A DNA stretch of 64,000 bases from Moraxella pluranimalium (GCF_002014825.1 NZ_MUYU01000012.1:132152-196151), one strand, 5' to 3'; shown: positions 7,967 to 16,646, numbered from the stretch's first letter. Notes: generated by a model from the letters alone, not told the origin. A program made the numbers and translations.

Positions 7967-8695
7967 TTATAACTCAAGATGTGCCAACGCACGGGATAAT
8001 GACAAGGTCTCTTCGGATGGCTTGGGGTGCAAGATGTCGTCCAATTTGCCCAAAAACGACCTTGCCTGTGACTCACTCATGCCAAGCGTGCCAAGCATTC
8101 GAGTCGCATCAGCTTCGCTTTCGATAGCATCAATGCTGTGATCCGACTCAATGCGTGCCGCACGGTCTGATGGCTCGTCCACGATACTGATTTCGTATAG
8201 ATCAGCACGCTTGATGATAATGCGATCGCTCAACTCTTCGTAGTCCATCGGTGCGACGGGATAAAAGCAAATCGACAAGCCATCAATGGTGCCATGTGTC
8301 ATCATGGCTTTGACATCTTCGGCGATTGACAGATTGGCGGTCAGCTCACCAGTGACTTTGAGCCCGACATCATCTTCTTCTAGTCGCACCCATTTACCAA
8401 TGCGACGGCGAATGGGCGTATCCATGAAGTCGCGCCAGCCGTGATTGTAGTACATATACACGGATTTGGCACGGCTGTTGACTTGGCTAATCAGCTCGGC
8501 GAACGCCCCACGGGCGAACTGCTCCCCGTAGGTATTGACGCTATCCCATTTCACCGCATAGCCTGTGAATTGGTACGCCGCACGGGGATTTTTACCCGTG
8601 GCAAATCGGATATTGCTGTCAGTCATCGGCATAAGCCGAACTGGCATATCACGGCTCATCTGATTGCGACAAGCCAGTTTGTGTGTTGTTGGCAT
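7967..8695 (-). CDS. Prohead protease, HK97 family
   Basis: Length is 242 aa from the ATG at 8695, chosen for a GAGAGAG ribosome site; this start overlaps the end of the portal gene by 47 nt. Peptidase U35 features are visible: an FTGYAVKWDSVNTYGEQFARGAF N-terminal strand region, the catalytic His in MYYNHGW, and the catalytic Ser in IDGLSICFYP followed by ADLYEISIVDEPS. The enzyme removes the capsid delta domain during prohead maturation. The C-terminal ~60 residues are acidic and probably dispensable linker. Confidence 0.9.
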   Translation of the reverse strand: MPTTHKLACRNQMSRDMPVRLMPMTDSNIRFATGKNPRAAYQFTGYAVKWDSVNTYGEQFARGAFAELISQVNSRAKSVYMYYNHGWRDFMDTPIRRRIGKWVRLEEDDVGLKVTGELTANLSIAEDVKAMMTHGTIDGLSICFYPVAPMDYEELSDRIIIKRADLYEISIVDEPSDRAARIESDHSIDAIESEADATRMLGTLGMSESQARSFLGKLDDILHPKPSEETLSLSRALAHLEL

Positions 8696-9920
8696 TGCTA
8701 TCTCTCTCGTTGGTACTGATGGCATCTAGTGTGCCCATGTTAATCTGCATATACAGATGGTCGCCACCTGTCTTTTGTGGTCGCCCTTCTTCGTGGCGCA
8801 CTTCATTGGGCGTCATTTGCCCGCTGGCAATGGCGGCACGGTAGCTATCGACACGCTCTTTGAACGACGCACGAAGCACCGCATCAGCGTCGAACTCAAA
8901 TTCATATTTGCCCCAGTCTTTGCGTGGCAAAAGACTGGTCAGCATGGATAATTCCAGTTTTTCAAGGTACGGGCGCAAATTAAACTTGTAAAATGCGTCA
9001 ATGATGGACTGGATACCCGTGCCCCAGTTGGACGATTGCGAGCTGTCATTGATTAGGATGGATGGCACGCCAAAAATACGGCCAATCTCTTCAATGCTAT
9101 AACGGCGTGTGGACAACAGCTCAATATCGCTGGGCGTCATGCTGACCGCTTCAAATTTCATGTCCAATGGCAATACGGGGATACTGGTTTCACTGCCTGA
9201 GACCAAGCCGCTCAGCTCTTCACGCAGTACTTGGCGTTGTTCTGTTGTCGGGTTGCCCTTGGTCATCAGCACGCCGGTGGGCTTAGCACCATTGACCATC
9301 AGACTCGTTACCTTGTCATCAGCACTATCAGCCACGGCGATTGCCTTTCTTGCGTGCGCCAGTGGCGACATACCCACTGTACCCGTGCCAAATAGCTTGA
9401 CGTGCCAAATTTCATCAGGCGTGTAGTCCTTGGTCAATGCACCGCCCTGACTATCGGTCAATGTACGACGATAAATCAGCTTGCCTTGCTCTATCACCAC
9501 ATCCATATTGGCTGAGTTGATGACATCTAAGCTGACAATACGCTCACTGCCAGCGCTCACTTTGCCCTTGATGATGTAGGCATTGCCACTACTGACCAGA
9601 TTTAGCATAAGCTGCTCAAAAAACTCAATGCGTGTTTGGCGTGCATTTGGTCGATAGCGTAGCAGATTGACCAAGTCATGATTGGCTTTGGTACGGTTGC
9701 CGTCTTTGTCAATCTCATACATCTCAAGTGGCAAGCTTGCCACCGTCTCAGCCAACAGTCTGATACTAGCAAACACCGCCGACACCGTCATAGCACTGTC
9801 AAAAGTGACGGGCTTACTGGTTTTTGGCGTGCCTGTGATGGGCGTGGCGTACTGACTCCCCGTCGCAGGGTCGCTAGGCGCAAGCCCAAACCACGCCTTT
9901 ATGCTGTTAAATACACTCAT
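8649..9920 (-). CDS. Portal protein, HK97 family
   Basis: Length is 423 aa. It shows the standard portal features: an N-terminal VFNSIKAWFGL segment, FASIRLLAETVASLPLEMYE, and a HDLVNLLRYRPNARQTRIEFFEQLMLNLVSSGNAY stretch. Further on come PDEIWHVKLFGTGTVGMSPLAHA, and YSIEEIGRIFGVPSILIND before the long C-terminal helix. Portals form the dodecameric DNA entry ring. The start overlaps the terL stop by 4 nt (ATGA), so translation is coupled. Confidence 0.94.
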   Translation of the reverse strand: MSVFNSIKAWFGLAPSDPATGSQYATPITGTPKTSKPVTFDSAMTVSAVFASIRLLAETVASLPLEMYEIDKDGNRTKANHDLVNLLRYRPNARQTRIEFFEQLMLNLVSSGNAYIIKGKVSAGSERIVSLDVINSANMDVVIEQGKLIYRRTLTDSQGGALTKDYTPDEIWHVKLFGTGTVGMSPLAHARKAIAVADSADDKVTSLMVNGAKPTGVLMTKGNPTTEQRQVLREELSGLVSGSETSIPVLPLDMKFEAVSMTPSDIELLSTRRYSIEEIGRIFGVPSILINDSSQSSNWGTGIQSIIDAFYKFNLRPYLEKLELSMLTSLLPRKDWGKYEFEFDADAVLRASFKERVDSYRAAIASGQMTPNEVRHEEGRPQKTGGDHLYMQINMGTLDAISTNERDSNANNTQTGLSQSDEP

Positions 9921-11656
9921 GCCTTAATACTCACAAAATCCGCCAAATAGGCGTCCAATTGGCTGTTAAAATCATTGTTTGGCAAATCGCCCGTCTCAGC
10001 GTAGTGATACGCTCGGTTACTGGCGATAATGCCAGCTATTGCAGGGTCAATTTTGCTCTCATCGCTCTCTTTGCGTGGGAAAACGTTGCCATTGGCATCA
10101 GGCTTAACCATCACATTGCCCATACCAAAGGTCAGCACGGGATTATTGTTGTGGTGCAGTCTGCCAGCCAATAGCATTGCCGAAATCCACTTCATAGGCT
10201 CGGATAGATGACGCACATTTTGCGGGACTTCGACCATGTTTACATTGTTTTCCATCGCCCGCATGGCAAAATACATGGCGTTAAACGGGTCATAACCGCA
10301 CTCAATCACATTATAAAAACTGTTATCAGCGTACAAATCACGCTCGATACGGTCAAAGTCAGTGATATTGCCATCGGTCACAGTCAGCCACCCTTGACGC
10401 TCCCACATTTGGTATATCTTTTGGTTGCGGTGCTGGGCGTCCAGCCGTGCCCGATTGATGTAATTATCACTAAACCAGTAATAATGTTGTTCGCCATCAA
10501 TCGTGCGTACAAAGATTTTGTTTTTGCTTGCCAAGTCCTGCTTACTTGCCAAGTCAAGCCCGATAAAGCACGGATCGTCCGCAAAATCAGACTCTTTCAA
10601 GCTACTATCGCCTGCCTTCGCCCACAAGTCCATATTGAGCCAGCCACTTCGTGCCGCCACCCACACACAAAGATGCTTGGTGAGAAAATCGGTCAAAGCT
10701 TCGGGGTCAATCTTGGCACGCTGGCACGCTGCATCCAGTGCTTCTTTGCTGACCGATATGCCGTAGTTGGGATTGGCCTTTTTCCAAGTCTTCGGGTCAG
10801 TCCAATCGTCGCCATCATCCATCGTAAAGATGATGCCAAAATATCGCTCATGACTCTCAAGTCCCGACAATACTTTGGTGACAAGGGTTCGTTGTTGGTA
10901 GCACACGCCATCCAAGTTAAAGCCTGCTGTCGTAATGGCAAACAAAAGGGGCTGTGTTCGAGCCCCCATACCTGTTGCAATGACTTCGTAGGTGTCATTA
11001 GTTTTGTGTGCGTGCAATTCGTCAATGATGCCGCAATGGATGTTCAGACCGTCCAAGTTACCGCCATAATCACGGCTCACAGGCTTAAAGCTTGACATAC
11101 TAGCCAGACAGCTTAGTGCGTGCATCTCAACCTTGATACCCATTGCCCGCTGCATATCTGGACGCTTTCGCACCATGCCCTGCGCTGTCTCAAAGACAAT
11201 GCGGGCTTGGTCTCGAGTCGTCGCAGCACTGTACACTTCGGCACCCTGCTCACCATCGGCAAAGCACATATACAGTGCAATACCCGCCGCCAAAGTGGAC
11301 TTGGCATTTTTGCGGGGTACTTCGACATAGGCAAAACGAAAACGGCGATTACCGTCAAAATCCACCCAGCCAAACAGGTTAGCAATGATAAAAATCTGCC
11401 AAGGCTCAAGCAAAATCAGCTCACCTTTGTTGGCAAGCTCGCCTTTGATGTGTGGCAAAAGCTCAATAAAACGACAAGCACGCTCAACACGCTTGGCGTC
11501 AAACTCAAACTCATAGCCTGATTTTTTGGTTTTTGCCAAGTCGTCAAGGTATCTTTGGCACGCTTGGCGCACATAATTACACGCCAAAATCTTGCCGCTC
11601 ACCACATCACGGGCGTATTCGTCGGCAATGCTGGCATAAGCAACAATATCACTCAT
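9917..11656 (-). CDS. Terminase large subunit
   Basis: Length is 579 aa, the full size for the HK97/phiC31-type terminase family. The ATPase part has a Walker A-like VPRKNAKST at about residue 108, and a Walker B with catalytic Glu in CGIIDELHAH near residue 195. The C-terminal nuclease part begins with FIGLDLASKQDL, with the metal-binding Asp near residue 346. The protein cuts concatemeric DNA and pumps it through the portal. It overlaps terS by 4 nt and the portal gene by 4 nt. Confidence 0.95.
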   Translation of the reverse strand: MSDIVAYASIADEYARDVVSGKILACNYVRQACQRYLDDLAKTKKSGYEFEFDAKRVERACRFIELLPHIKGELANKGELILLEPWQIFIIANLFGWVDFDGNRRFRFAYVEVPRKNAKSTLAAGIALYMCFADGEQGAEVYSAATTRDQARIVFETAQGMVRKRPDMQRAMGIKVEMHALSCLASMSSFKPVSRDYGGNLDGLNIHCGIIDELHAHKTNDTYEVIATGMGARTQPLLFAITTAGFNLDGVCYQQRTLVTKVLSGLESHERYFGIIFTMDDGDDWTDPKTWKKANPNYGISVSKEALDAACQRAKIDPEALTDFLTKHLCVWVAARSGWLNMDLWAKAGDSSLKESDFADDPCFIGLDLASKQDLASKNKIFVRTIDGEQHYYWFSDNYINRARLDAQHRNQKIYQMWERQGWLTVTDGNITDFDRIERDLYADNSFYNVIECGYDPFNAMYFAMRAMENNVNMVEVPQNVRHLSEPMKWISAMLLAGRLHHNNNPVLTFGMGNVMVKPDANGNVFPRKESDESKIDPAIAGIIASNRAYHYAETGDLPNNDFNSQLDAYLADFVSIKA

Positions 11657-12126
11657 GATATCTTCGTAAATTGGTCAAATTCGTTGGCAAACAAGTCGCC
11701 TTGGTCAGTATTCACCTTGATGGACGATCTGGCCGCTGGTGTCATGCCAAATTCACGCCCTAGGGCAACCAGTTGTTTTTGCAAAGTGTTTCGAAGCTGA
11801 AAAAGCACCGACTGCACTTCAAAGCCATTCGGCGTGATCGCCATGCACTTCTCAAGCGTATCGATACGCTCACAGACTTCGCCATAGCGTGCCGCTGTCT
11901 CAGCATAACTACCAAAAATATCGCCATCAATCACGGACAACAAGCCAAGATTGACCAGCTCGGGCCCTATCTTGTGCCAAATCTTGCGTGCTTTGGCATC
12001 TAGCCAATCAGGGCAAGCAGGCAAAGCAATCTCGGGGCGTGCTTGGTTATCCAGTGCATCACGGTCGCCACGAATGCGACCACCTTCGAGCACTTTTAGC
12101 TGTGTGGGTTTGCGGGGACGAGCCAT
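11653..12126 (-). CDS. Terminase small subunit, P27 family
   Basis: Length is 157 aa, starting MARPRKPTQLKVLEGGRIRGDR, the typical P27-family N-terminus, followed by PACPDWLDAKARKIWHKIGPELV and the helical region. It recognises the packaging start site and regulates the large subunit. An AAGGA ribosome site precedes the ATG. The P27 type with an adjacent HNH gene is the usual HK97-like cohesive-end packaging module. Confidence 0.92.
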   Translation of the reverse strand: MARPRKPTQLKVLEGGRIRGDRDALDNQARPEIALPACPDWLDAKARKIWHKIGPELVNLGLLSVIDGDIFGSYAETAARYGEVCERIDTLEKCMAITPNGFEVQSVLFQLRNTLQKQLVALGREFGMTPAARSSIKVNTDQGDLFANEFDQFTKIS

Positions 12127-12246
12127 TTTTATAAATCCTTAAAACTGTTTTTTTGTAAGCAGTCGGACAATGGGGATATACCCCCTATGGGGTTTTGACC
12201 ACGCAAAAAAAAGATTGGGGGCGCGGGTTCCTAGCGGCGAAGTGAT
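12127..12246. other. Terminase-HNH intergenic region, possible cos site
   Basis: About 120 bp between terS and the HNH gene with no gene. It contains G-rich blocks, including a GGGGGCGCGGG tract at about 12218-12228 and a dyad-like ATGGGG / CCCCCTATGGGG region around 12170-12196. In HK97-like phages the cohesive-end site lies beside terS and the HNH gene. The location and base composition fit, but the cut site cannot be deduced from sequence alone. Confidence 0.3.
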
Positions 12247-12675
12247 TTACTTTGCTACACCCCCATCCCTATGCGCCACTGGCAAAAGTGCCGTGGTTAA
12301 TTTGCGGTCGATGGTGTTAGTTTTGTGGTCGTGGCAACTCTTACATAGTGCTTGCCAGTTGTCCATATCCCAAAAGCGGTGCTGGTTGCCACGGTGTGGG
12401 ATGATGTGATCCACTACTGTTGCCGGCACCAAAAGCCCATTGGCTTGGCACATCACGCACAAGGGGTTATCGTCCAAATATGCCAATCGTGCCTTGCGCC
12501 ATCTACCATCATAACCACGCTTGTGGGCTGATGGTCGGTTGTCTTTGTATCTTGGCTTGGCAGGCATTGCGATTGGTGGGCTTGCCTTGGCTTGGTGGCG
12601 TTGGCATCTGCCATGTGCTACTGCCTTGGCATTGCATCCAGCGTGTGCGCATAGGGTACTTGGTGCGATGGCCAT
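12247..12675 (-). CDS. HNH endonuclease of the packaging module
   Basis: Length is 142 aa using the ATG at 12675; longer in-frame starts lie inside a terminator hairpin. The HNH fold is clear: a zinc pair CVMC near residue 91, the VVDHIIPHRGN core with the catalytic His, a WDMDNWQALC stretch giving the central Asn, and CKSCHDHKT with the second zinc pair and final His. Phage HNH proteins next to terminase assist cohesive-end cleavage in HK97 (gp74). Two further Cys (CAHAGC) near the N-terminus may bind metal. It is the first gene after the late promoter and terminator. Confidence 0.88.
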   Translation of the reverse strand: MAIAPSTLCAHAGCNAKAVAHGRCQRHQAKASPPIAMPAKPRYKDNRPSAHKRGYDGRWRKARLAYLDDNPLCVMCQANGLLVPATVVDHIIPHRGNQHRFWDMDNWQALCKSCHDHKTNTIDRKLTTALLPVAHRDGGVAK

Positions 12676-12686
12676 ATCATTGTCCA

Positions 12687-12723
12687 ACAAAAAGCCCCTG
12701 CAACTCATACGCTGCAAGGGCTT
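12687..12723 (-). terminator. Strong terminator in the late leader, tR'-like
   Basis: An 11-bp stem AAGCCCTTGCA / TGCAGGGGCTT with a 10-nt loop and a TTTTTGTT tail lies about 60 nt downstream of a good minus-strand promoter and just before the first late gene. The arrangement matches the lambda pR'-tR' control point for Q antitermination. Confidence 0.8.
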
Positions 12724-12783
12724 GGATAATCTATAAGTAATGTGATGGCTGATGTATATATACTAATCAGCTATCATAGCAAA

Positions 12784-12813
12784 ATGATAGCTTAAAGTGT
12801 GCCATGTTGTCAA
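12784..12813 (-). promoter_or_regulatory. Probable late promoter with overlapping inverted repeat
   Basis: On the minus strand TTGACA (12813-12808) stands 18 bp from TATCAT (12789-12784). The -10 lies within a perfect 8-bp inverted repeat AGCTATCA / TGATAGCT (12769-12792, 8-nt loop). The promoter starts in the last codons of the Q-like gene and points into the late operon. Confidence 0.65.
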
Positions 12814-13235
12814 TAGCCATACTCACACTTTCTTTTGCCGAGCTGTTGGCGTACTCGGTAAGCAACATCCAAAGCAATGGCGGTGATGTGGCTGATGATG
12901 TCATCAATGGCATCATGTACACCAATGCGATAATACTGGCGACGGCTGACACCCATACACACAGCACGCTCTTTGGCGCAAAAGGCTGGACGGTCTGGGC
13001 GTTTGCTTGGATAGCTAAGCTCAGTCAATGCGGTATCAATCACCGCTTGATGATACTTGGCTGGTACTGATTGTAAGTGCTGGGCGAACTTATCCACCAA
13101 GCAGGCTGACAGCTTGGCATGGCAAGTGGCGTCCTCGTAGTAGTAGTAACGATAGCAAGCATCAGCGAACGGGCTGACCTTGGCATAGCTTTCGGCGGCT
13201 GCGATTAGCTGGGCTTTGGCGGTGCGGTCTCTCAT
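12810..13235 (-). CDS. Probable late-gene antiterminator, Q-like (by position)
   Basis: A 141-aa protein not securely recognised by sequence. It has a helical N-terminal half with a Tyr-rich segment (CYRYYYYEDATCH) and a C-terminal helix-turn-helix-like stretch, CMGVSRRQYYRIGVHDAID, as in several phage late regulators. It is the last gene before a strong promoter plus terminator that lead into the late operon, exactly where lambda-like phages carry Q. Four Cys and several His could bind zinc, but there is no clear knuckle. The ribosome site AAAGGGGG stands before the ATG. The Q function is inference from context and the HTH; a simple late activator is the alternative. Confidence 0.6.
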   Translation of the reverse strand: MRDRTAKAQLIAAAESYAKVSPFADACYRYYYYEDATCHAKLSACLVDKFAQHLQSVPAKYHQAVIDTALTELSYPSKRPDRPAFCAKERAVCMGVSRRQYYRIGVHDAIDDIISHITAIALDVAYRVRQQLGKRKCEYGY

Positions 13236-13263
13236 ACAATCCCCCTTTTGTTATGATGTGCTA

Positions 13264-13569
13264 TTATCAAACAGTGTGCAGGGTTTAGTCAAATTATCAT
13301 GACTATGCACAAAACCCTGCACAAGTTTTGTTATTATAAGTCTATGATTATTAATATTATTATAAAGTGTGTGCAGGGTGTGCAGGGTGTGCAGGGTTTT
13401 TTTAAAAAATTTATAGGCGATTTTTTTAGTTTGAAAAATTGCTATATATAACAGACAACAAAAAACCCTGTGACTATGCACAGGGTAGGCGTTAAGCTAT
13501 GTGTAGCAAGGCTTGCAAGGTGTGCAGGGTTTGATTGTAAACCCTGCACAGACTATGCACACTATGCAC
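13264..13569. repeat. Repeat-rich, AT-rich block: probable phage replication origin
   Basis: The 336-bp gap between the primase and Q-like genes is filled with short repeats. GTGCAGGGT occurs three times in tandem at 13371-13397, and singly at 13276 and 13522. It occurs inverted at 13312-13322 and 13541-13549, so 13522-13549 is a near-perfect palindrome with a 6-nt loop. A second motif ACTATGCAC occurs at 13302, 13473, 13552 and 13561. An 8-bp inverted repeat ACCCTGTG / CACAGGGT lies at 13465-13486. Between them is a very A/T-rich block (13395-13460). Iterons plus an AT-rich unwinding region beside a primase-helicase gene are the expected build of an origin. Confidence 0.6.
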
Positions 13570-13571
13570 AG

Positions 13572-16298
13572 TTATATAAATGGGTTGGAATTTTCGTGCG
13601 AACCAAAATTGCGGTTATTGTTACCATTGGTATTACTACCTGATAGCTGAGCCTGTATTATAGCTGATTTGAAACGAGATACAAGCACGCCGTATCCATT
13701 TTGGTCGGGCATTTTGTCGTCAATGCCGATAATCAATGCCATGCCTTGCCCGTGCTTATCAAATGTCGTGTTGCCATTGCGTAGCTGATAACTGTATCGG
13801 ATGCGCTGTTTGTGCTCTCGTAGTGATACAAAGGTTAATAACTTGGTGCTACTGGTGGCACGCTCACCATTCTTTTTGCACCAAAAGGCATAGTAGTCGT
13901 ACAGGTCAGATGTTAGGCAGGTCATGTATGGCACTTCCAATTCGCCACGCTTCCAATAGGTATAAAAGCGCTCCCAGCTTGCCATGCTGATTTCTTGCAA
14001 CCTTGTTTTGGCGGTGGTGGCAATGGCTTTGGTGTGGGCGTTTTGTTCCCCAACATTCTTGACCGTCAGATAAGTGTAAAAGGCTCTAAGCATCCAATTG
14101 CTTGGGTCATCTAATGCTGATGCTATCTGAGCCTGCAAATCCACTGGTATGGTTGCTGCTGGATACATCACCACATGGCGGCGGTCATTCTCTTCAAGCG
14201 ATAGCGGTTGCATATCGTTGGACAAAAACACCGTGTTCACATAGTTATCCTGCGTCCAGCCACTCATAAATTTCTTGTTAATATAGACGGTATCACCAGT
14301 GATTAATTGCTTAATCATCCCCATGTGCGCATAGCGGTCTTTACCCTCAAAGATTTCTTCGAACACGGCAAATAGCTTACCTTCGACCCAGTCATTGTAT
14401 TGGCTGACAAGCTGACCCTGCCCCAATGTCAAAGCATAATCGCCATAAATACGGCGCATGATGCGGTCAAAAAATAGCGACTTGCCCGCACCTTGAATAT
14501 GGCCATGAAAAATCAGTGCCGTGTCCATCTTGGTGCCCGGCTGTTGTAGTGGGATGGCAAGCCAATTGAGCACCCAGTCCACCAATGTGCCGTCCTTTGC
14601 ATCATCACCGCATAGATGCTGGATAAGCTGGATAAAAGGAGTTGCCACACCGTACAAAAAAGCTTCGATTTGCTGATTGGTGGCATTATCACAACCCATC
14701 ATTTCTGACAGCTCTTTGTCACTAAATGGCGTTAGCGGTAAGCCCTTGAAGGTATTGATGTAATTCTCACCTTCTTTTGGCTTTCTTTTGCGGGTCGGGT
14801 CAAACCAGATATTGGCGTTTTTGACCTTTTGGCGGTGGTCTGACTTGAGCCAAATGTCATACTCAAGCGGTCGGTCAAGTCTGAGTGTGTCGATTGGCCA
14901 GCGTTCGCCCGTCTCATGATTAAAGACTTCTTTTGTGCCTTGGATGTACCAAAACTGCTCAAAAATATCGGCAAAAGCAATGGCGGTGGTCTCTGCCAAC
15001 TCTGTACGCACCTGCTGACGGCTGATAGTTTGCTTATTTGGGTGGTAGTACCAACGGTTCGCCAGCTCTTTATCGCCCAAATCTTGCTCAAACTGAGTCT
15101 TGGTCATCTCAATCTTATCGCTAAGATTGTAGATTTTGTTGCTTTTTTTGCCGATTTCGGTGATAAATGCATAAGTTTTTAGCAGTTTATCAAGCTTGGC
15201 ATCAGCATCCAACCCCATTTCTTGGCGTTGCAAATCTCTGGGCTTATTGTTTAGGGCGTGGGATATTTGCCCTTTGACCACATCCAAGCCAAACGCACAA
15301 TGCAAGTCATTAAAATCGGTCAGCTCACCAGTAGTAATACGCTCATCGCCGCCAAAATCAGGGCTGATAAACTCAGCCTGCACCATCTCAGCACATCGAC
15401 GACCTGCATCGAGTCCTGAGTTTTTGCCAGTGTTGAGCGCTGTCTTATGGTCGTCATCAGCACAAAAAATCAAGCGACTATGCGGGCATAATGTGCGGAT
15501 TTTGTACGCACAATTAATCATATTGCCATCATCAAAAGTCACAAACACTGGGTGCTTATAATCCATCGCCATGTAGATACTAGCTGCAGTGGCAAAGCCT
15601 GTCGTCACAAAGACAACGCTGTCATCTTGCTCACCACCTGCCAACACAAAAAACGCCTCTTTTTTTAGTGCGTCTTTGACAAATAATTTGGTGCCGTTGT
15701 CGTCAATCGACTGCACATTACATAGCGTGGTCGCCCCTGTCTCTGTGTTGTGATAGTACACGGGGATAAGTAGCTTGCCGTGACGGTCAAGGCGTAGCTC
15801 AGCTTTGACTGCGGGGGTGTCGATTTGTTTTTTGGTCAGATAAGCGTGGTGGGGCAGTGCTGATGCGCTGCTGTAGCGCTCTTGAGCGGTGGTTGCTGCT
15901 TGTAGACGGGCTTGGCGTTTGGCTTCGACGGCGGCTTGTTCGCGCTTGGCTTGTGCTTCGCGCCATGCTTTTTTGTCGGCTGCACTGATAGCTTTGCCGC
16001 CATCAATGCCAAGCACTTCGGCAATCAGAGCAAAGGTGGCGCGCGCGTCGCCACCGGTATAGTCACGCACGAGCGAAAAGCCATTACCCGCGCCGCATTG
16101 GTTGCAGATCCATGAGCCTGAGCCGCCCTTGTCATCACAACGGAAACGGTCACGACCGCCACACAGTGGGCACGGCTGATGTTTATTAGGCTGACTGCCA
16201 AGATTAATCCCGACCGCCGGAAAGATACGACTGACATAATTGCCCGTCGCTTGGTTTTGGATATACTCAAAATCAAGTGGTTTGCGGTTGTCATTCAT
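13572..16298 (-). CDS. Phage DNA primase-helicase
   Basis: Length is 908 aa, a fused replication enzyme. Residues ~35-75 form a zinc ribbon (CPLCGGRDRFRC ... WICNQCGAGNG), the primase template-recognition domain. Residues ~220-290 form a Toprim-type catalytic region (VVFVTTGFATAASIY, then FVTFDDGN and LIFCADDDHKT). The C-terminal half is a superfamily 3 / D5-type helicase: Walker A in GHIQGAGKSLFFDRIM near residue 590, then FAVFEEIFEGKDR for Walker B and VFLSNDMQPLSLEENDRR for the sensor and arginine finger. It makes primers and unwinds the origin, and the iteron region follows its stop codon directly. It belongs to the leftward operon headed by the Cro-like gene. Confidence 0.92.
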   Translation of the reverse strand: MNDNRKPLDFEYIQNQATGNYVSRIFPAVGINLGSQPNKHQPCPLCGGRDRFRCDDKGGSGSWICNQCGAGNGFSLVRDYTGGDARATFALIAEVLGIDGGKAISAADKKAWREAQAKREQAAVEAKRQARLQAATTAQERYSSASALPHHAYLTKKQIDTPAVKAELRLDRHGKLLIPVYYHNTETGATTLCNVQSIDDNGTKLFVKDALKKEAFFVLAGGEQDDSVVFVTTGFATAASIYMAMDYKHPVFVTFDDGNMINCAYKIRTLCPHSRLIFCADDDHKTALNTGKNSGLDAGRRCAEMVQAEFISPDFGGDERITTGELTDFNDLHCAFGLDVVKGQISHALNNKPRDLQRQEMGLDADAKLDKLLKTYAFITEIGKKSNKIYNLSDKIEMTKTQFEQDLGDKELANRWYYHPNKQTISRQQVRTELAETTAIAFADIFEQFWYIQGTKEVFNHETGERWPIDTLRLDRPLEYDIWLKSDHRQKVKNANIWFDPTRKRKPKEGENYINTFKGLPLTPFSDKELSEMMGCDNATNQQIEAFLYGVATPFIQLIQHLCGDDAKDGTLVDWVLNWLAIPLQQPGTKMDTALIFHGHIQGAGKSLFFDRIMRRIYGDYALTLGQGQLVSQYNDWVEGKLFAVFEEIFEGKDRYAHMGMIKQLITGDTVYINKKFMSGWTQDNYVNTVFLSNDMQPLSLEENDRRHVVMYPAATIPVDLQAQIASALDDPSNWMLRAFYTYLTVKNVGEQNAHTKAIATTAKTRLQEISMASWERFYTYWKRGELEVPYMTCLTSDLYDYYAFWCKKNGERATSSTKLLTFVSLREHKQRIRYSYQLRNGNTTFDKHGQGMALIIGIDDKMPDQNGYGVLVSRFKSAIIQAQLSGSNTNGNNNRNFGSHENSNPFI

Positions 16299-16371
16299 AA
16301 AGCACCCCTTGATTTGTGGCTGTATTTAGCATAAAATAAAACTCGCTTGTACTTGTGCTAAAGCAAACTTA

Positions 16372-16402
16372 AGCCCATTGGTCGCACCCAGTGGGCTTTT
16401 TG
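16372..16402. terminator. Hairpin between Cro-like and primase genes
   Basis: AAGCCCATTGG / CCAGTGGGCTT forms a stem with a 6-nt loop. The T-run is good on the plus strand (CTTTTTG) but weak on the minus strand. It may act as a partial terminator for the leftward early transcript or stop plus-strand readthrough. Confidence 0.45.
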
Positions 16403-16408
16403 CATTGG

Positions 16409-16630
16409 TTATTTTTGGCGTGAACGCACATACTGCCAATTAACATCAGGGCGAAGTTGTTCAGCGGTGACTTGTCCACCTGTTGCTTGCTCAATAGCCA
16501 AGCATCTATCTTGTGGTGGCTTGTTAATGTCCCACTTGCTCACAGCCCACGGCGTTACGCCAATGGCACGAGCAAGGGCGGATCGATTACCGACAATGGT
16601 AATTGCTTGCTCTAGTGGTGATTTGGTCAT
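16409..16630 (-). CDS. Cro-like / YdaS-family regulator
   Basis: A 73-aa HTH protein. The core GNRSALARAIGVTPWAVSKWD is a helix-turn-helix, followed by QDRCLAIEQATGGQVTAEQLRPD, the hallmark C-terminal part of YdaS/Cro-type regulators. It is divergent from the S24-type repressor and shares its operator region, the place of cro in lambda-like switches. YdaS is sometimes called an antitoxin, but no toxin-like partner follows it here: the next gene is the primase. Confidence 0.88.
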   Translation of the reverse strand: MTKSPLEQAITIVGNRSALARAIGVTPWAVSKWDINKPPQDRCLAIEQATGGQVTAEQLRPDVNWQYVRSRQK

Positions 16631-16646
16631 AGAAATACCTGTAAGG

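Noticed and set aside
10208..11095. 295-aa plus-strand frame
   Set aside because: It is antisense to the terminase large subunit, whose Walker and nuclease motifs are clear on the other strand.
12420..12740. 106-aa plus-strand frame over the HNH gene
   Set aside because: The minus-strand HNH motifs (CVMC, VVDHIIPH, CKSCHDHKT) show which strand is coding.
13371..13397. Tandem repeats suggesting a CRISPR array
   Set aside because: The repeats are only 9 bp, directly abutting and without unique spacers; no cas genes are near.
13251..13481. 76-aa minus-strand frame with a LHTLHTLHTL repeat
   Set aside because: It is the translation of the tandem GTGCAGGGT repeats in the probable origin; it has no ribosome site and no folded region.
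16409..16630. YdaS-type protein as part of a toxin-antitoxin pair
   Set aside because: No YdaT- or other toxin-like partner follows it; the neighbouring repressor and operators support a Cro role.
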